Source of the DNA: Modicisalibacter sp049808615
GTDB taxonomy: Bacteria; Pseudomonadota; Gammaproteobacteria; Pseudomonadales; Halomonadaceae
DNA length: 64,000 bases
Assembly: GCF_049808615.1 (NCBI RefSeq)
Contig: NZ_JBNCAN010000008.1
Coordinates: 62,001-126,000 of the forward strand
Direction: 5' to 3'
Part shown: positions 32,761 through 40,917 of the stretch, piece by piece
How the letters are laid out: each line of letters opens with the position of its first letter
How positions within the stretch are numbered: the stretch's first letter is position 1
Translations under genes and position numbers: made by a program
The notes under the pieces: generated by a model
Seen by the model: only the letters and a program-made list of their open reading frames with translations
What the model was told of the DNA's origin: nothing
The model's database searches: none

Positions 32761-33840
32761 ATGTCCGATCAACAGGTTAACAATCTCAACGTCCTTGCGC
32801 AGGACGTTCTTATCACGCCGGAAGACTTGAAAAAGGAAGTGCCGCTCACCGAGGCTGCGGAAAAAACCGTCATCGAGGGCCGGCGTACCATACAACGTAT
32901 TCTCGATGGAGAGGATCCGCGACTATTGATGGTCGTCGGGCCTTGCTCGATTCACGACGTCGAGGCGGCAAGAGACTATGCCCAGCGCTTGAAACGCCTG
33001 GCCGAAGAGGTCAGCGATAGCCTGTACATCGTGATGAGGGTCTATTTCGAGAAGCCACGCACTACGGTGGGCTGGAAAGGACTGATCAACGATCCGCATC
33101 TCAACGACTCCTTCGAGATCGAAGAAGGACTCCACATCGCCCGCGGCCTACTGGTGGAACTATCGGAAATGGGGCTACCCCTGGCCACCGAGGCACTCGA
33201 CCCGATTTCTCCGCAATATTTGCAGGATTGCATCAGCTGGTCCGCGGTGGGTGCGCGCACCACGGAATCCCAGACCCACCGGGAGATGGCGTCAGGACTC
33301 TCCTGCCCGGTCGGTTTCAAGAACGGCACCGATGGCAGCCTGGACGTTGCGATCAATGCCCTGCAATCCGTGGCGCATCCGCACAACTTCCTGGGAATCG
33401 ATCAGGCCGGGCAGGTGGCCATCATTCGTACGCGGGGGAATGCCTACGGCCATGTGGTGCTACGCGGGGGGAACGGCAAACCCAACTACGATAGTGTCAG
33501 CGTGACCCTCGCGGAGCAGGAACTGAAAAAAGGCGGCGTCAAGAGCAACATCATGGTCGACTGCTCTCACGCCAACTCCAACAAGGATCCTGCGCTACAA
33601 CCCTTGGTGATGGAAAATGTCACCAACCAGATCCTCGATGGTAACCGTTCGATCATGGGGCTGATGGTCGAATCGCATTTGGGCTGGGGCAATCAGAAGA
33701 TGCCTGAGGATCGCAGCCAATTAACGTATGGCGTGTCGATCACCGATGCCTGCATCGACTGGGACACCACCGTGCAGAGCTTTCACGACATGAACGAGAA
33801 GCTGCGCCCGGTGCTCGGCAATCGCCACGACGCGGCTTGA
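32761..33840 (+). CDS. 3-deoxy-7-phosphoheptulonate synthase (class I DAHP synthase)
   Basis: The first step of the shikimate pathway: condenses phosphoenolpyruvate and erythrose 4-phosphate. It has 359 residues, as in AroF, AroG and AroH. Signatures are the metal and phosphate sites around VVGPCSIHD, MRVYFEKPRTTVGWKG, ARTTESQTHREMASGLSCPVG and MVDCSHANSNK. Which aromatic amino acid inhibits it cannot be read with confidence, so no letter is assigned. The ATG has no clear ribosome binding site. A weak TTGATT with GATAGT 18 bases on (32689-32718 region) could be its promoter. A strong palindromic terminator follows. Confidence 0.93.
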   Translation: MSDQQVNNLNVLAQDVLITPEDLKKEVPLTEAAEKTVIEGRRTIQRILDGEDPRLLMVVGPCSIHDVEAARDYAQRLKRLAEEVSDSLYIVMRVYFEKPRTTVGWKGLINDPHLNDSFEIEEGLHIARGLLVELSEMGLPLATEALDPISPQYLQDCISWSAVGARTTESQTHREMASGLSCPVGFKNGTDGSLDVAINALQSVAHPHNFLGIDQAGQVAIIRTRGNAYGHVVLRGGNGKPNYDSVSVTLAEQELKKGGVKSNIMVDCSHANSNKDPALQPLVMENVTNQILDGNRSIMGLMVESHLGWGNQKMPEDRSQLTYGVSITDACIDWDTTVQSFHDMNEKLRPVLGNRHDAA

Positions 33841-33855
33841 GGCTTTTATTCCTGT

Positions 33856-33884
33856 AAACGGGCCTGTCAATGACAGGCCCGTTT
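33856..33884. terminator. Palindromic terminator between the DAHP synthase gene and dinG
   Basis: AAACGGGCCTGTCA and TGACAGGCCCGTTT form a 14-base perfect inverted repeat around one base. A-rich and T-rich ends on both sides make it usable in both directions. It sits in the 77-base gap between the convergent genes. Confidence 0.8.
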
Positions 33885-33917
33885 AGGTTCGTTCAAGGAT
33901 GCCAGGCCAGGGTAACG

Positions 33918-36056
33918 TCAGGCTTGCAGCTGCCCGTCGATTTCACGCCGAAATGGTGGCAGCGAATCGAGCAACGCTCGCCCATAGCGCCGCGTCAGCA
34001 CACGCCGATCGAGTAGCGTGATGCGCCCTTGATCCGACTCCTTGCGAATCAGCCGACCACAGGCCTGGACCAGCTTGATCGAAGCATCCGGCACCGAGAT
34101 GCGCATGAAGGGGTTGCCGCCACGGCTTTCGATCCACTCGGCCAGCGTTGCCCCGACCGGGTCGTCCGGCACCGCAAAAGGCAAGCGCGTGACCACCACA
34201 TGGGTCAGATAGTCACCGGGCAGATCGATGCCTTCGGCAAAACTCGCCAGGCCGAAGATGACGCTGCTCTCGCCGGCATCGACACGTTTGCGATGGCGAT
34301 CGATCAACTCGCGCTTGGGTAGCCGGTCCTGAGCCAATATTCTCGTCTGGTGGGTCTTGGGTAATGCCTTTTCCACCGCTCGCAACTGAGCCCGGGAAGA
34401 AAACAGCACGAGTGCCGCCTCCTTGTCACCCAGCGCCGTGACGAATTCGACGATGGCACGCTCGTGAGCATCGCGATCACCAGGATCCACCGCCTCACGA
34501 GGTACGCTGAGCACCGCCTTGGAATAATCGAAGGGGCTCGGCAGGCACTGATAGCGGTAGCGATTGGCGAGTCCCGCACGCTCCTGCAGCCGCTCGAAAC
34601 GGCCCAGCGCTGTCAACGTAGCGGAGGTAATCACCGCACCATAACAGCTACCCCATAGATAGCGTGCCAGGGTTTCTGCCGCCGAGACCGGGCTGGCCGA
34701 GAAGGTCAGCTCTGCATCGCCGCCCTGCTGATCGAAGGTCAACCAGCGTGCCTGGGGCGGTTCGCCTTGAGTATCGTCGGCGGCCATGGCCTGCCACAGG
34801 GCATGCGCCTCCAGGGCGCGGCCCTGCAGCAACGCCACCAGGGGTAGCCAAGGCTCGGCCTGTTCCCGGGATAGTCCCGTCGCCTTGTCCGGATCGAGGC
34901 TCTCGCGCAGGATATCCGCCATGCTTTCGAGATTGCGTGACAGTTCGTCAAACGGTACGACCAGCGCAGCCGCCATCTCGCGCAAGGGGGCTGGTGCGCG
35001 CCCCATGGCAAAGCGATGATGGCGTGTCTCCTCGCCCGCCCCGTTGGGCAGCTCCGCCAACTGATGGCCAAGTGAGTATGCCTCACCGAGACGCGGCTCG
35101 ATGGCGGCGATCAAATCCGGAAAACCCGCCAACAGCCGAGCGAGGGTTGGCTGGGAGCCTAGGGCCGTGTTGAGCTCGGTCAGCGATTTCTTCAGGGTGC
35201 GCAGCCAGCGCAGCGCTCCATTGATCCCGAAGCGATGATAAAAGTGCTCCAGCGCCTTGTCCGGCAGATGGTGCCCTTCGTCGAAGATATAGATGCAGTC
35301 CTTGGGCGATGGCAATACCACACCGCCTCCGAGAGACAGATCTGCAAGCACCAGATCGTGATTGGTCACGATGATATCGGCCTGGTCGAGATGACGCCGG
35401 GCGCGGAAGAATGCGCAGGCCCCGAAATGACCGCAGCGCCGGTTGGTGCACTGGCGATGATCCGTGGTCAACCGCCGCCAGCTTCCCTCATCGATGGCCA
35501 CCGGCCAACTATCGCGATCGCCTTCCCAGCGCCCGTTGCCATAGGCATCGGCCATCTCCTGAACCAGCCCATGAAAATCATCCCCATCCCGGGATTCCAG
35601 CGCCTGCTCGAACAGCGACAAGGTGGGGTTGTCCTCCACGCCATCCAAGGCCTGATCGAGCTTGGCCACGCAAAGATAGCGGCCACGCCCCTTGGCCAGG
35701 GCAAAATCGAAATGCAGGCCGCTGTGCTGCTTGAGAGATGGCAGATCCTGATGCAGCACCTGCTCCTGCAAGGCGACCGTGGCGGTCGAGACGATCAGAC
35801 GCTTGCCTCGGGCCTGAGCCACCGGCAAGGCGGAAAGCAGATAGGCCAGGGTCTTGCCGGTACCAGTACCGGCCTCGAGGACGCAGACGTGCTCGTTGGA
35901 GAGACGCCGACCGCTTTCATCCGCCTCGATGCTGGATAGCGTGCGCGCGATCTCGGCAATCATCAGCCGCTGACCGTAGCGAGGAGTCAGATCGAGACCT
36001 TCGAGCACTCGGCGATACGCGGTCTGGATCTCCTCTTTCAACGCCTCATCGAGCAT
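33918..36056 (-). CDS. dinG: ATP-dependent DNA helicase DinG
   Basis: An SF2 iron-sulfur helicase (5'-3', XPD-like) that unwinds R-loops, D-loops and forked DNA. It has 712 residues. Walker A is AGTGTGKTLAYL (about residue 60) and the DEAH-like box is DEGH. Four Cys for a 4Fe-4S cluster are seen: one in GRYLCVAKLD and three in CTNRRCGHFGAC. Motif VI lies near QACGRLIRKESDQG. The iron-sulfur Cys argue for DinG over YoaA, though both families share much. It sits three bases after the rhlB stop. Confidence 0.9.
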   Translation of the reverse strand: MLDEALKEEIQTAYRRVLEGLDLTPRYGQRLMIAEIARTLSSIEADESGRRLSNEHVCVLEAGTGTGKTLAYLLSALPVAQARGKRLIVSTATVALQEQVLHQDLPSLKQHSGLHFDFALAKGRGRYLCVAKLDQALDGVEDNPTLSLFEQALESRDGDDFHGLVQEMADAYGNGRWEGDRDSWPVAIDEGSWRRLTTDHRQCTNRRCGHFGACAFFRARRHLDQADIIVTNHDLVLADLSLGGGVVLPSPKDCIYIFDEGHHLPDKALEHFYHRFGINGALRWLRTLKKSLTELNTALGSQPTLARLLAGFPDLIAAIEPRLGEAYSLGHQLAELPNGAGEETRHHRFAMGRAPAPLREMAAALVVPFDELSRNLESMADILRESLDPDKATGLSREQAEPWLPLVALLQGRALEAHALWQAMAADDTQGEPPQARWLTFDQQGGDAELTFSASPVSAAETLARYLWGSCYGAVITSATLTALGRFERLQERAGLANRYRYQCLPSPFDYSKAVLSVPREAVDPGDRDAHERAIVEFVTALGDKEAALVLFSSRAQLRAVEKALPKTHQTRILAQDRLPKRELIDRHRKRVDAGESSVIFGLASFAEGIDLPGDYLTHVVVTRLPFAVPDDPVGATLAEWIESRGGNPFMRISVPDASIKLVQACGRLIRKESDQGRITLLDRRVLTRRYGRALLDSLPPFRREIDGQLQA

Positions 36057-36059
36057 GCG

Positions 36060-37334
36060 TCAGAGCATTCCTTCCGGCGGATGCTCGCAGGGCAGCTTGT
36101 CGTTGATATAGCTTTCGATTTCGGGCAGGGAGAAGGCATCTTCCTCGCCGACGAAGCTGATCGACACGCCCTTGGCACCGGCCCGACCAGTACGGCCGAT
36201 GCGGTGCACATAGTCCTCCGGATCTTCCGGCAACGTATAGTTGATCACATGACTGACGTCGTCGATGTGGATACCGCGGCCGGCCACATCTGTGGCCACC
36301 AGCACCGTCAGTTCCCCCTCACGGAAACGCTCCAGCGTCTTGATGCGTTGATTCTGGGGCACGTCGCCGGACAGCATGGCGACATCGACGCCTGCCTTGC
36401 GCAGCACCGTATCGAGCTTGCGCACGAGATCCCGACGGTTGCCAAAGACCATGACGCGATCGAAGCTTTCCTGCTTGAGCAGATTGACCAGCAGACGCTG
36501 CTTGTCATCGTCACTGACCAGGTAGACGCGCTGGTCGATATCCGCGGCGTTCTCGACGGTCACCTCGATCTCGACATGGGCGGGATTGTGAGTCCATTGG
36601 CTGGCCAGGTTGAGAATGTCCTGGGTGAAGGTCGCGGAGAACAGGAAGGTCTGCCGCTCCTCGGTTTTTGGCGTGTGACGAATGATGCGCTTGACATCGG
36701 GAATGAACCCCATCGACAGCATGCGATCCGCCTCGTCCAGTACCAATACTTCCACTTCACTCAGATCGACGTCACGCTTTTGATGGAAATCGAGCAGCCG
36801 TCCGGGAGTGGCGACCAGGATGTCTACCTGCTTGCCGAGATTATCGCGCTGCTTCTGATAATCCATGCCACCCACGACACTGGCGACATTCAGCGAGGTA
36901 AACCGAGCCAGCGCTTTGGCGTCTTTCTCGATCTGCAGTGCCAGCTCCCGGGTCGGCGCGATGATCAAGGCGCGCGGGGCCCCCGCTTTCTGGCCATTGG
37001 GCGCCTCCTCTTCGAGAAAGTAGGTCAGCATCGAGATCAAAAAGGCAGCGGTCTTGCCGGTACCGGTCTGGGCCTTGCCGACCACATCGCCGCCAAGCAG
37101 TGTCTGGGCCAAGGCCTCGGCTTGGATTGGCGTGCAATATTCAAAGCCCAGGGCATGAATGGCATGCATCAACGGTAAAGGCAGATCGAAGTCGTGGAAG
37201 CGCCATTTACCCGCCGTGGGGGGCACCTGGAAGTGACGCAGATCCCAACTGGATTGGGACTTGCGCGGCTTGCGACGACGACGCTTGGGGCGGCGGTTCT
37301 GGGCCGGTGTAGAGGTCTTTTCCAACTCACTCAT
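36060..37334 (-). CDS. rhlB: ATP-dependent RNA helicase RhlB
   Basis: A DEAD-box helicase that joins RNase E in the RNA degradosome. It has 424 residues. A basic N-terminal extension (RRPKRRRRKPRK) precedes the core. Motifs in order are the Q motif (FEYCTPIQAEAL), AQTGTGKT, PTRELA, GG, TPGRLLDF, DEAD, SAT, and HRIGRTGR. Length and the IHxxDV and FGNRRDLVRKL segments fit RhlB better than RhlE or SrmB. The frame extends to a TTG at 37376, but the ATG at 37334 is preferred. A TACAAT about 55 bases upstream could be its -10 box. dinG follows three bases later. Confidence 0.85.
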   Translation of the reverse strand: MSELEKTSTPAQNRRPKRRRRKPRKSQSSWDLRHFQVPPTAGKWRFHDFDLPLPLMHAIHALGFEYCTPIQAEALAQTLLGGDVVGKAQTGTGKTAAFLISMLTYFLEEEAPNGQKAGAPRALIIAPTRELALQIEKDAKALARFTSLNVASVVGGMDYQKQRDNLGKQVDILVATPGRLLDFHQKRDVDLSEVEVLVLDEADRMLSMGFIPDVKRIIRHTPKTEERQTFLFSATFTQDILNLASQWTHNPAHVEIEVTVENAADIDQRVYLVSDDDKQRLLVNLLKQESFDRVMVFGNRRDLVRKLDTVLRKAGVDVAMLSGDVPQNQRIKTLERFREGELTVLVATDVAGRGIHIDDVSHVINYTLPEDPEDYVHRIGRTGRAGAKGVSISFVGEEDAFSLPEIESYINDKLPCEHPPEGML

Positions 37335-37456
37335 AGGCGTGGGGTAATGTTCCGTTGTTGAATGGATATCGAGCAAAACATGCGGGCATTGTAACAGCCA
37401 TTGGCGACTTGGGCGCGCCTGTCGATATCAAGACGGCATTCGAAGCATGATGACGG

Positions 37457-37485
37457 TCGGCAGGTTCTTGAAGGGCTGGTAGAAT
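37457..37485 (+). promoter_or_regulatory. Candidate promoter for the small basic gene and xthA
   Basis: TCGGCA (37457-37462; four of six -35 matches) is followed after 17 bases by TAGAAT (37480-37485). The predicted start is near 37492, about 22 bases before the first gene. It lies in the divergent gap after rhlB. Confidence 0.4.
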
Positions 37486-37513
37486 CGAACGCACTGAATT
37501 CAGGACAGCGATC

Positions 37514-37777
37514 ATGACGCGCAGAAAAAAGACCCGCTCACTGGCCGACAAGGTGAGCCTCCGCACCGGCAAGCGCAAGGATTATCGCAAATGGCGCCGC
37601 GACAATCCCGATGAAGTGGCGCCTTCTCGGCGCTATGTCGAGAAGAAACGTCAGCAACGCAAGGCTCAGGCAGCTCGCAAACTCGAGCGTGAACGCAGCG
37701 CTCCCACGCTTGAACTTCATCCGACTGGTCTGGCCGAAAAACCATGTCAGAAAGACGACACCAGCAAGGAGTCATGA
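37514..37777 (+). CDS. Small highly basic hypothetical protein
   Basis: An 87-residue protein not assigned to any family. The first 60 residues are very rich in Lys and Arg (MTRRKKTRSLADK; KRKDYRKWRRDNPDE; YVEKKRQQRKAQAARKLERERS) and look helical, as in a nucleic-acid or ribosome-binding protein. The tail is neutral to acidic. The gene has its own plausible promoter, with AGGACAG shortly before the ATG. It overlaps the xthA start by one base (ATGATG), so the two are coupled. The conserved-looking charge pattern and tight coupling argue that it is real. Confidence 0.65.
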   Translation: MTRRKKTRSLADKVSLRTGKRKDYRKWRRDNPDEVAPSRRYVEKKRQQRKAQAARKLERERSAPTLELHPTGLAEKPCQKDDTSKES

Positions 37778-38598
37778 TGCGTCTGGTCTCATTCAATATC
37801 AACGGCCTTCGCGCCCGGCTGCACCAGCTCGAGGCGTTGATCGAGGCCCACGCGCCGGATGTTATTGGCTTGCAGGAAACCAAGGTTCACGATGACGAAT
37901 TTCCTCTCGAGGCGGTTTCCGAACTGGGCTACCACGTCTACTTTCATGGTCAGAAAGGCCATTACGGTGTCGCACTGCTCTGTCGCCAGGAACCCCAGGC
38001 GGTTTTTTACGGCTTCCCGGATGACACCGGAGACGCCCAGAAGCGCATGATCGGTGTGCGCCTGGCCTGTGCCGATGGCGAACCCCTGACCGTCTGGAAC
38101 GGTTATTTTCCCCAAGGCGAGAATATCGACCACCCCACCAAGTTTCCTTACAAGGAGCGTTTCTACAAGCAGCTTGCGCGGCTCCTCGAAGAAGACCATT
38201 CCCTCACAGAACGCATAGCGATCATGGGCGACTTCAACATCTCGCCGGAGGATATCGATATCGGTATCGGGGAGCCCAACCGCAAGCGCTGGCTTCGCGA
38301 AGGAAAGACCAGCTTTCAGCCCATCGAGCGCGAATGGCTGGGGCGCATCAAGGACTGGGGCATGCAGGACTGCTATCGCCTCTGTCATCCTGATAGCACC
38401 GATTACTTCAGCTGGTTCGATTATCGTTCCAAGGCCTTTGAACGCGACCCCAAGCGCGGCCTGCGCATCGACTACATCCTGGTCAGCCCGCCCCTGGCCG
38501 ACAAGGTCAGCGGCGCCGGTATCGACTATGATCTGCGCGCCATGCAGAAACCTTCCGATCATGCGCCGGTGTGGGCCGATCTTACTTTTCCTCGATAG
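37777..38598 (+). CDS. xthA: Exodeoxyribonuclease III
   Basis: The major AP endonuclease and 3'-5' exonuclease of base-excision repair, 273 residues. It has the exonuclease-endonuclease-phosphatase fold: MRLVSFNINGLRAR at the N-terminus, the Mg2+-binding Glu in LQETKV, the catalytic Asp/Asn in MGDFNISPEDID, and the C-terminal LRIDYILVSPPLAD and SDHAPVWADL with the active His. AGGAG stands five bases before the ATG at 37777. Upstream in-frame ATGs (37744, 37774) lack good spacing. The preceding basic gene overlaps it by one base. Confidence 0.95.
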   Translation: MRLVSFNINGLRARLHQLEALIEAHAPDVIGLQETKVHDDEFPLEAVSELGYHVYFHGQKGHYGVALLCRQEPQAVFYGFPDDTGDAQKRMIGVRLACADGEPLTVWNGYFPQGENIDHPTKFPYKERFYKQLARLLEEDHSLTERIAIMGDFNISPEDIDIGIGEPNRKRWLREGKTSFQPIEREWLGRIKDWGMQDCYRLCHPDSTDYFSWFDYRSKAFERDPKRGLRIDYILVSPPLADKVSGAGIDYDLRAMQKPSDHAPVWADLTFPR

Positions 38599-38615
38599 CA
38601 GGTCCACTGGTTTTA

Positions 38616-38678
38616 GTAGGAGCCCGATTCATCGGGCGATGGAGGGATACTCCATCGCTCGCTGAAGCGAGCTCCTAC
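38616..38678. repeat. REP-type inverted pair (cloverleaf)
   Basis: GTAGGAGC (38616-38623) and GCTCCTAC (38671-38678) enclose three hairpins: CCCGAT/ATCGGG, GCGATGGAG/CTCCATCGC and GCTCGC/GCGAGC. This is the arrangement of a paired repetitive extragenic palindrome. It lies just after xthA. No REP-associated transposase is in the window. Confidence 0.65.
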
Positions 38679-38685
38679 AAGGACA

Positions 38686-38720
38686 CAAAAAAACCGGCAC
38701 CTCTGCAGGCACCGGCTTTT
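38686..38720 (-). terminator. Rho-independent terminator for etfB-etfA
   Basis: On the minus strand, AAAAGCCGGTGCC, a six-base loop, then GGTGCCGG and seven Ts. Two G-T wobble pairs are needed, so the hairpin is stable only in the minus-strand transcript. It follows the last copy of the etfA tail repeat (stop TGA at 38737-38739). Confidence 0.75.
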
Positions 38721-38752
38721 AACGACATTTTTCAGGTCACAACTTTTGTTCC

Positions 38753-38940
38753 AACTCCGGCAAGATCTCGAACAGATCACCGACCAAGCCAGTAACTCTG
38801 GAGAGTGCGACCTGGAAGATAACGATCTTCCTACAGTTTGCTTTCTAACTCCGGCAAGATCTCGAACAGATCACCGACCAAGCCAGTAACTCTGGAGAGT
38901 GCGACCTGGAAGATAACGATCTTCCTACAGTTTGCTTTCT
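38753..38940 (-). repeat. Two 94-bp tandem copies of an etfA-like 3' end
   Basis: Two identical 94-base units start at 38753 and 38847 and lead into the real etfA 3' end at 38941. Read on the minus strand each unit encodes an EtfA-like C-terminus (IFQVALSRVTG followed by LVGDLFEILPEL). After the first unit the stop is TAG, and after the second the ending is EQKL with TGA. Against etfA, all matched codon differences are synonymous, but the ADYG of the gene is replaced by ALSRVTG. Ninety-four is not a multiple of three and there is no start codon, so these are tail copies and not genes. Each unit also has a GGAAGAT/ATCTTCC hairpin. Confidence 0.85.
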
Positions 38941-39851
38941 AACTCCGGCAAGATCTCGAACAAATCGCCCACCAATCCATAATCCGCGACCTGGAAGATC
39001 GGCGCGTCTTCATCCTTGTTGATGGCGACAATCACCTTGGAGTCCTTCATCCCCGCCAGGTGCTGAATCGCGCCACTGATACCGACGGCGATGTACAGCT
39101 CCGGGGCAACGATCTTGCCGGTCTGCCCCACCTGCATGTCATTGGGCACGAAACCGGCATCCACCGCGGCTCGGGAGGCGCCGATCGCCGCGCCGAGCTT
39201 ATCGGCGATGCCGTCGAGCAGCTTGAAGTTCTCGCCGCTGCCCATGCCGCGCCCCCCGGAGACCACGACCTTGGCGCCACCCAGTTCCGGGCGTTCGCTC
39301 TTGGCCAGCTCTTCATCGACGAAACTCGACAGGGGGTTGTCCACCACTGTGTCCACGGCTTCGATGGAGGCATCATTTCCTTCTCCAACCGCATCGAAGG
39401 CGGTGGTACGGATGGTCATCACCTTGAGTGCGTCGGCACTTTGCACCGTGGCAATGGCGTTTCCAGCATAGATCGGCCGCTTGAAGGTATCTTCGCTTTC
39501 CACCGCCATCACCTCAGAGAGCTGGGCGACATCCTTCAAGGCAGCGAGGCGCGGCATCACGTTCTTGCCGGTGGTCGAGGCGCTGGTCAGTACATGAGAG
39601 TAATCGTCGGCCAGGGCGACCAGCAGATCCGCCAGGGGTTCGGCCAGTTGATGCGCGTAGACGGCGTTGTCCGCCACCCGCACCCGAGTCACACCCTCGA
39701 GCTTGGCCGCCGCTTCGGCGATGCTGTCGACGCCTTCCCCCGCGACCAGCAAATCGATGTCGCCTCCAATCTGTTTGGCCGCGGCAACGACGCTGGCGGT
39801 CGCGTCATCCAGATGGCCGTCGTGATGATCGGCGAGAATCAGAATACTCAT
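38925..39851 (-). CDS. etfA: Electron transfer flavoprotein, alpha subunit
   Basis: With EtfB it forms the soluble FAD-containing shuttle that takes electrons from acyl-CoA and other dehydrogenases to ETF-ubiquinone oxidoreductase. It has 308 residues. The C-terminal FAD domain carries GRGMGSGENF, GASRAAVDAG, QVGQTGKIV and the signature LYIAVGISGAIQHLAGM. It overlaps etfB by four bases (ATGA). The last 11 codons and the stop region lie in the repeat array: the gene ends at TAG 38925-38927, and two further tail copies follow before the terminator. Confidence 0.96.
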   Translation of the reverse strand: MSILILADHHDGHLDDATASVVAAAKQIGGDIDLLVAGEGVDSIAEAAAKLEGVTRVRVADNAVYAHQLAEPLADLLVALADDYSHVLTSASTTGKNVMPRLAALKDVAQLSEVMAVESEDTFKRPIYAGNAIATVQSADALKVMTIRTTAFDAVGEGNDASIEAVDTVVDNPLSSFVDEELAKSERPELGGAKVVVSGGRGMGSGENFKLLDGIADKLGAAIGASRAAVDAGFVPNDMQVGQTGKIVAPELYIAVGISGAIQHLAGMKDSKVIVAINKDEDAPIFQVADYGLVGDLFEILPELESKL

Positions 39852-40600
39852 GAGATCACCTTTGCTTCGTTCTTGAGTTTGTCGACCAGCTCGTCCACGG
39901 AGCCTACCTTGATGCCACCCTTGCGTTCCGCCGGGGTCTCGACCTGGAGCAGGCTGACCTTGGAAGCGATATCAACGCCGAGATCTTCCGGGCTCTTGGT
40001 CTCCAGCGGCTTCTTCTTGGCCTTCATGATATCCGGCAGCTTGGCGTAGCGCGGCTCGTTCAGGCGCAGGTCGGTAGTGACGATGGCAGGCAGGGTGAGT
40101 TCGAGACGCTGCAGACCGCCGTCGATCTCGCGGGTGACCGCCAGCTTGTCATCCTGCACCTCGAGCTTGGAGGCGAAGGTCCCCTGACTCAGGCCGGTCA
40201 AGGCAGCGAGCATCTGGCCGGTCTGGTTGTTGTCGGTATCGATGGCCTGCTTGCCGAGGATGGTCAACTGAGGCTGCTCTTCATCGATGACCTGCTTGAG
40301 AAGCTTGGCCACCGCCAAGGAGTCGACCCGCTCGTCGGTTTCGATATGAATGGCGCGATCGGCGCCCAGGGCCAGGGCGGTCCTGAGCTGCTCCTGGGCA
40401 GACTTGGGGCCGACGGTCACGGCGACCACTTCCGTGGCCACGCCTTTTTCCTTGAGTCGCACCGCTTCTTCCACGGCGATCTCGCAGAACGGGTTCATGG
40501 CCATCTTGACGTTGGTGAGATCGACGTCGGAACGATCCGCCTTGACGCGAATCTTGACGTTGTAATCGATGACGCGTTTGACCGCGACGAGTACTTTCAT
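39848..40600 (-). CDS. etfB: Electron transfer flavoprotein, beta subunit
   Basis: The AMP-binding partner of EtfA, 250 residues. Family features are the N-terminal MKVLVAVKRVIDYNVKIRVK, the NPFCEIAVEEAVRLKEKG segment, the docking-loop region near LPAIVTTDLRLNEPRYAKLPDIMKAKKK that presents the conserved Leu to partner dehydrogenases, and the C-terminal helix. The ATG at 40600 has AGGA six bases ahead; the frame runs 12 codons further upstream without support. It is the first gene of etfBA, facing etf-QO across a 317-base gap. Confidence 0.96.
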   Translation of the reverse strand: MKVLVAVKRVIDYNVKIRVKADRSDVDLTNVKMAMNPFCEIAVEEAVRLKEKGVATEVVAVTVGPKSAQEQLRTALALGADRAIHIETDERVDSLAVAKLLKQVIDEEQPQLTILGKQAIDTDNNQTGQMLAALTGLSQGTFASKLEVQDDKLAVTREIDGGLQRLELTLPAIVTTDLRLNEPRYAKLPDIMKAKKKPLETKSPEDLGVDIASKVSLLQVETPAERKGGIKVGSVDELVDKLKNEAKVIS

Positions 40601-40917
40601 GGCGTCCTCGCTAGATTGTAGGGATCCTGCCGGCATACGGGATGCGAGCTTGCAATGACTCTTATCGGCTCCAAGTGTGCCATAGCTTTACGAGCATCCC
40701 AATAAAGCCTTTGGCATCATATCAACTCCCAGGATGGCATTTGCGCTCTGGTGTAATTATTTGTCTCTTCTTCGATAAACGAATGTGATAACCGCGTGCA
40801 ATGATAAAAACGTTTGTTTTGAATATAGTAGGTACCGAACACTTTTTATATGACGCACAATGGCATAAGAGAATAAAAAGCTTCTCAATGAGGCGCCATC
40901 GATGAAGGAGATGTGAC
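40601..40917. other. Divergent etfB / etf-QO regulatory gap
   Basis: A 317-base gene-free stretch, markedly AT-richer than its surroundings between about 40680 and 40890. It must hold the promoters of both ETF units. The only part I can single out is the candidate promoter at 40801-40829, whose spacer contains the palindrome AAACGTTT. AAGGAG at 40905-40910 is the ribosome binding site of etf-QO. No convincing FadR or PsrA site was found by eye. Confidence 0.5.
40801..40829 (+). promoter_or_regulatory. Candidate promoter for etf-QO
   Basis: ATGATA (40801-40806, four of six -35 matches), 17 bases, then TATAGT (40824-40829). AAACGTTT (40808-40815) lies in the spacer and could be an operator half. 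The predicted leader is about 80 bases. Confidence 0.35.

Noticed and set aside
36081..37178. 365-codon plus-strand frame opposite rhlB
   Set aside because: It is a shadow of a well-supported helicase gene.
38753..38940. 94-bp repeats considered as a CRISPR-like array
   Set aside because: There are only two full copies, directly adjacent with no spacers, and they match the etfA 3' end. No cas gene is present.
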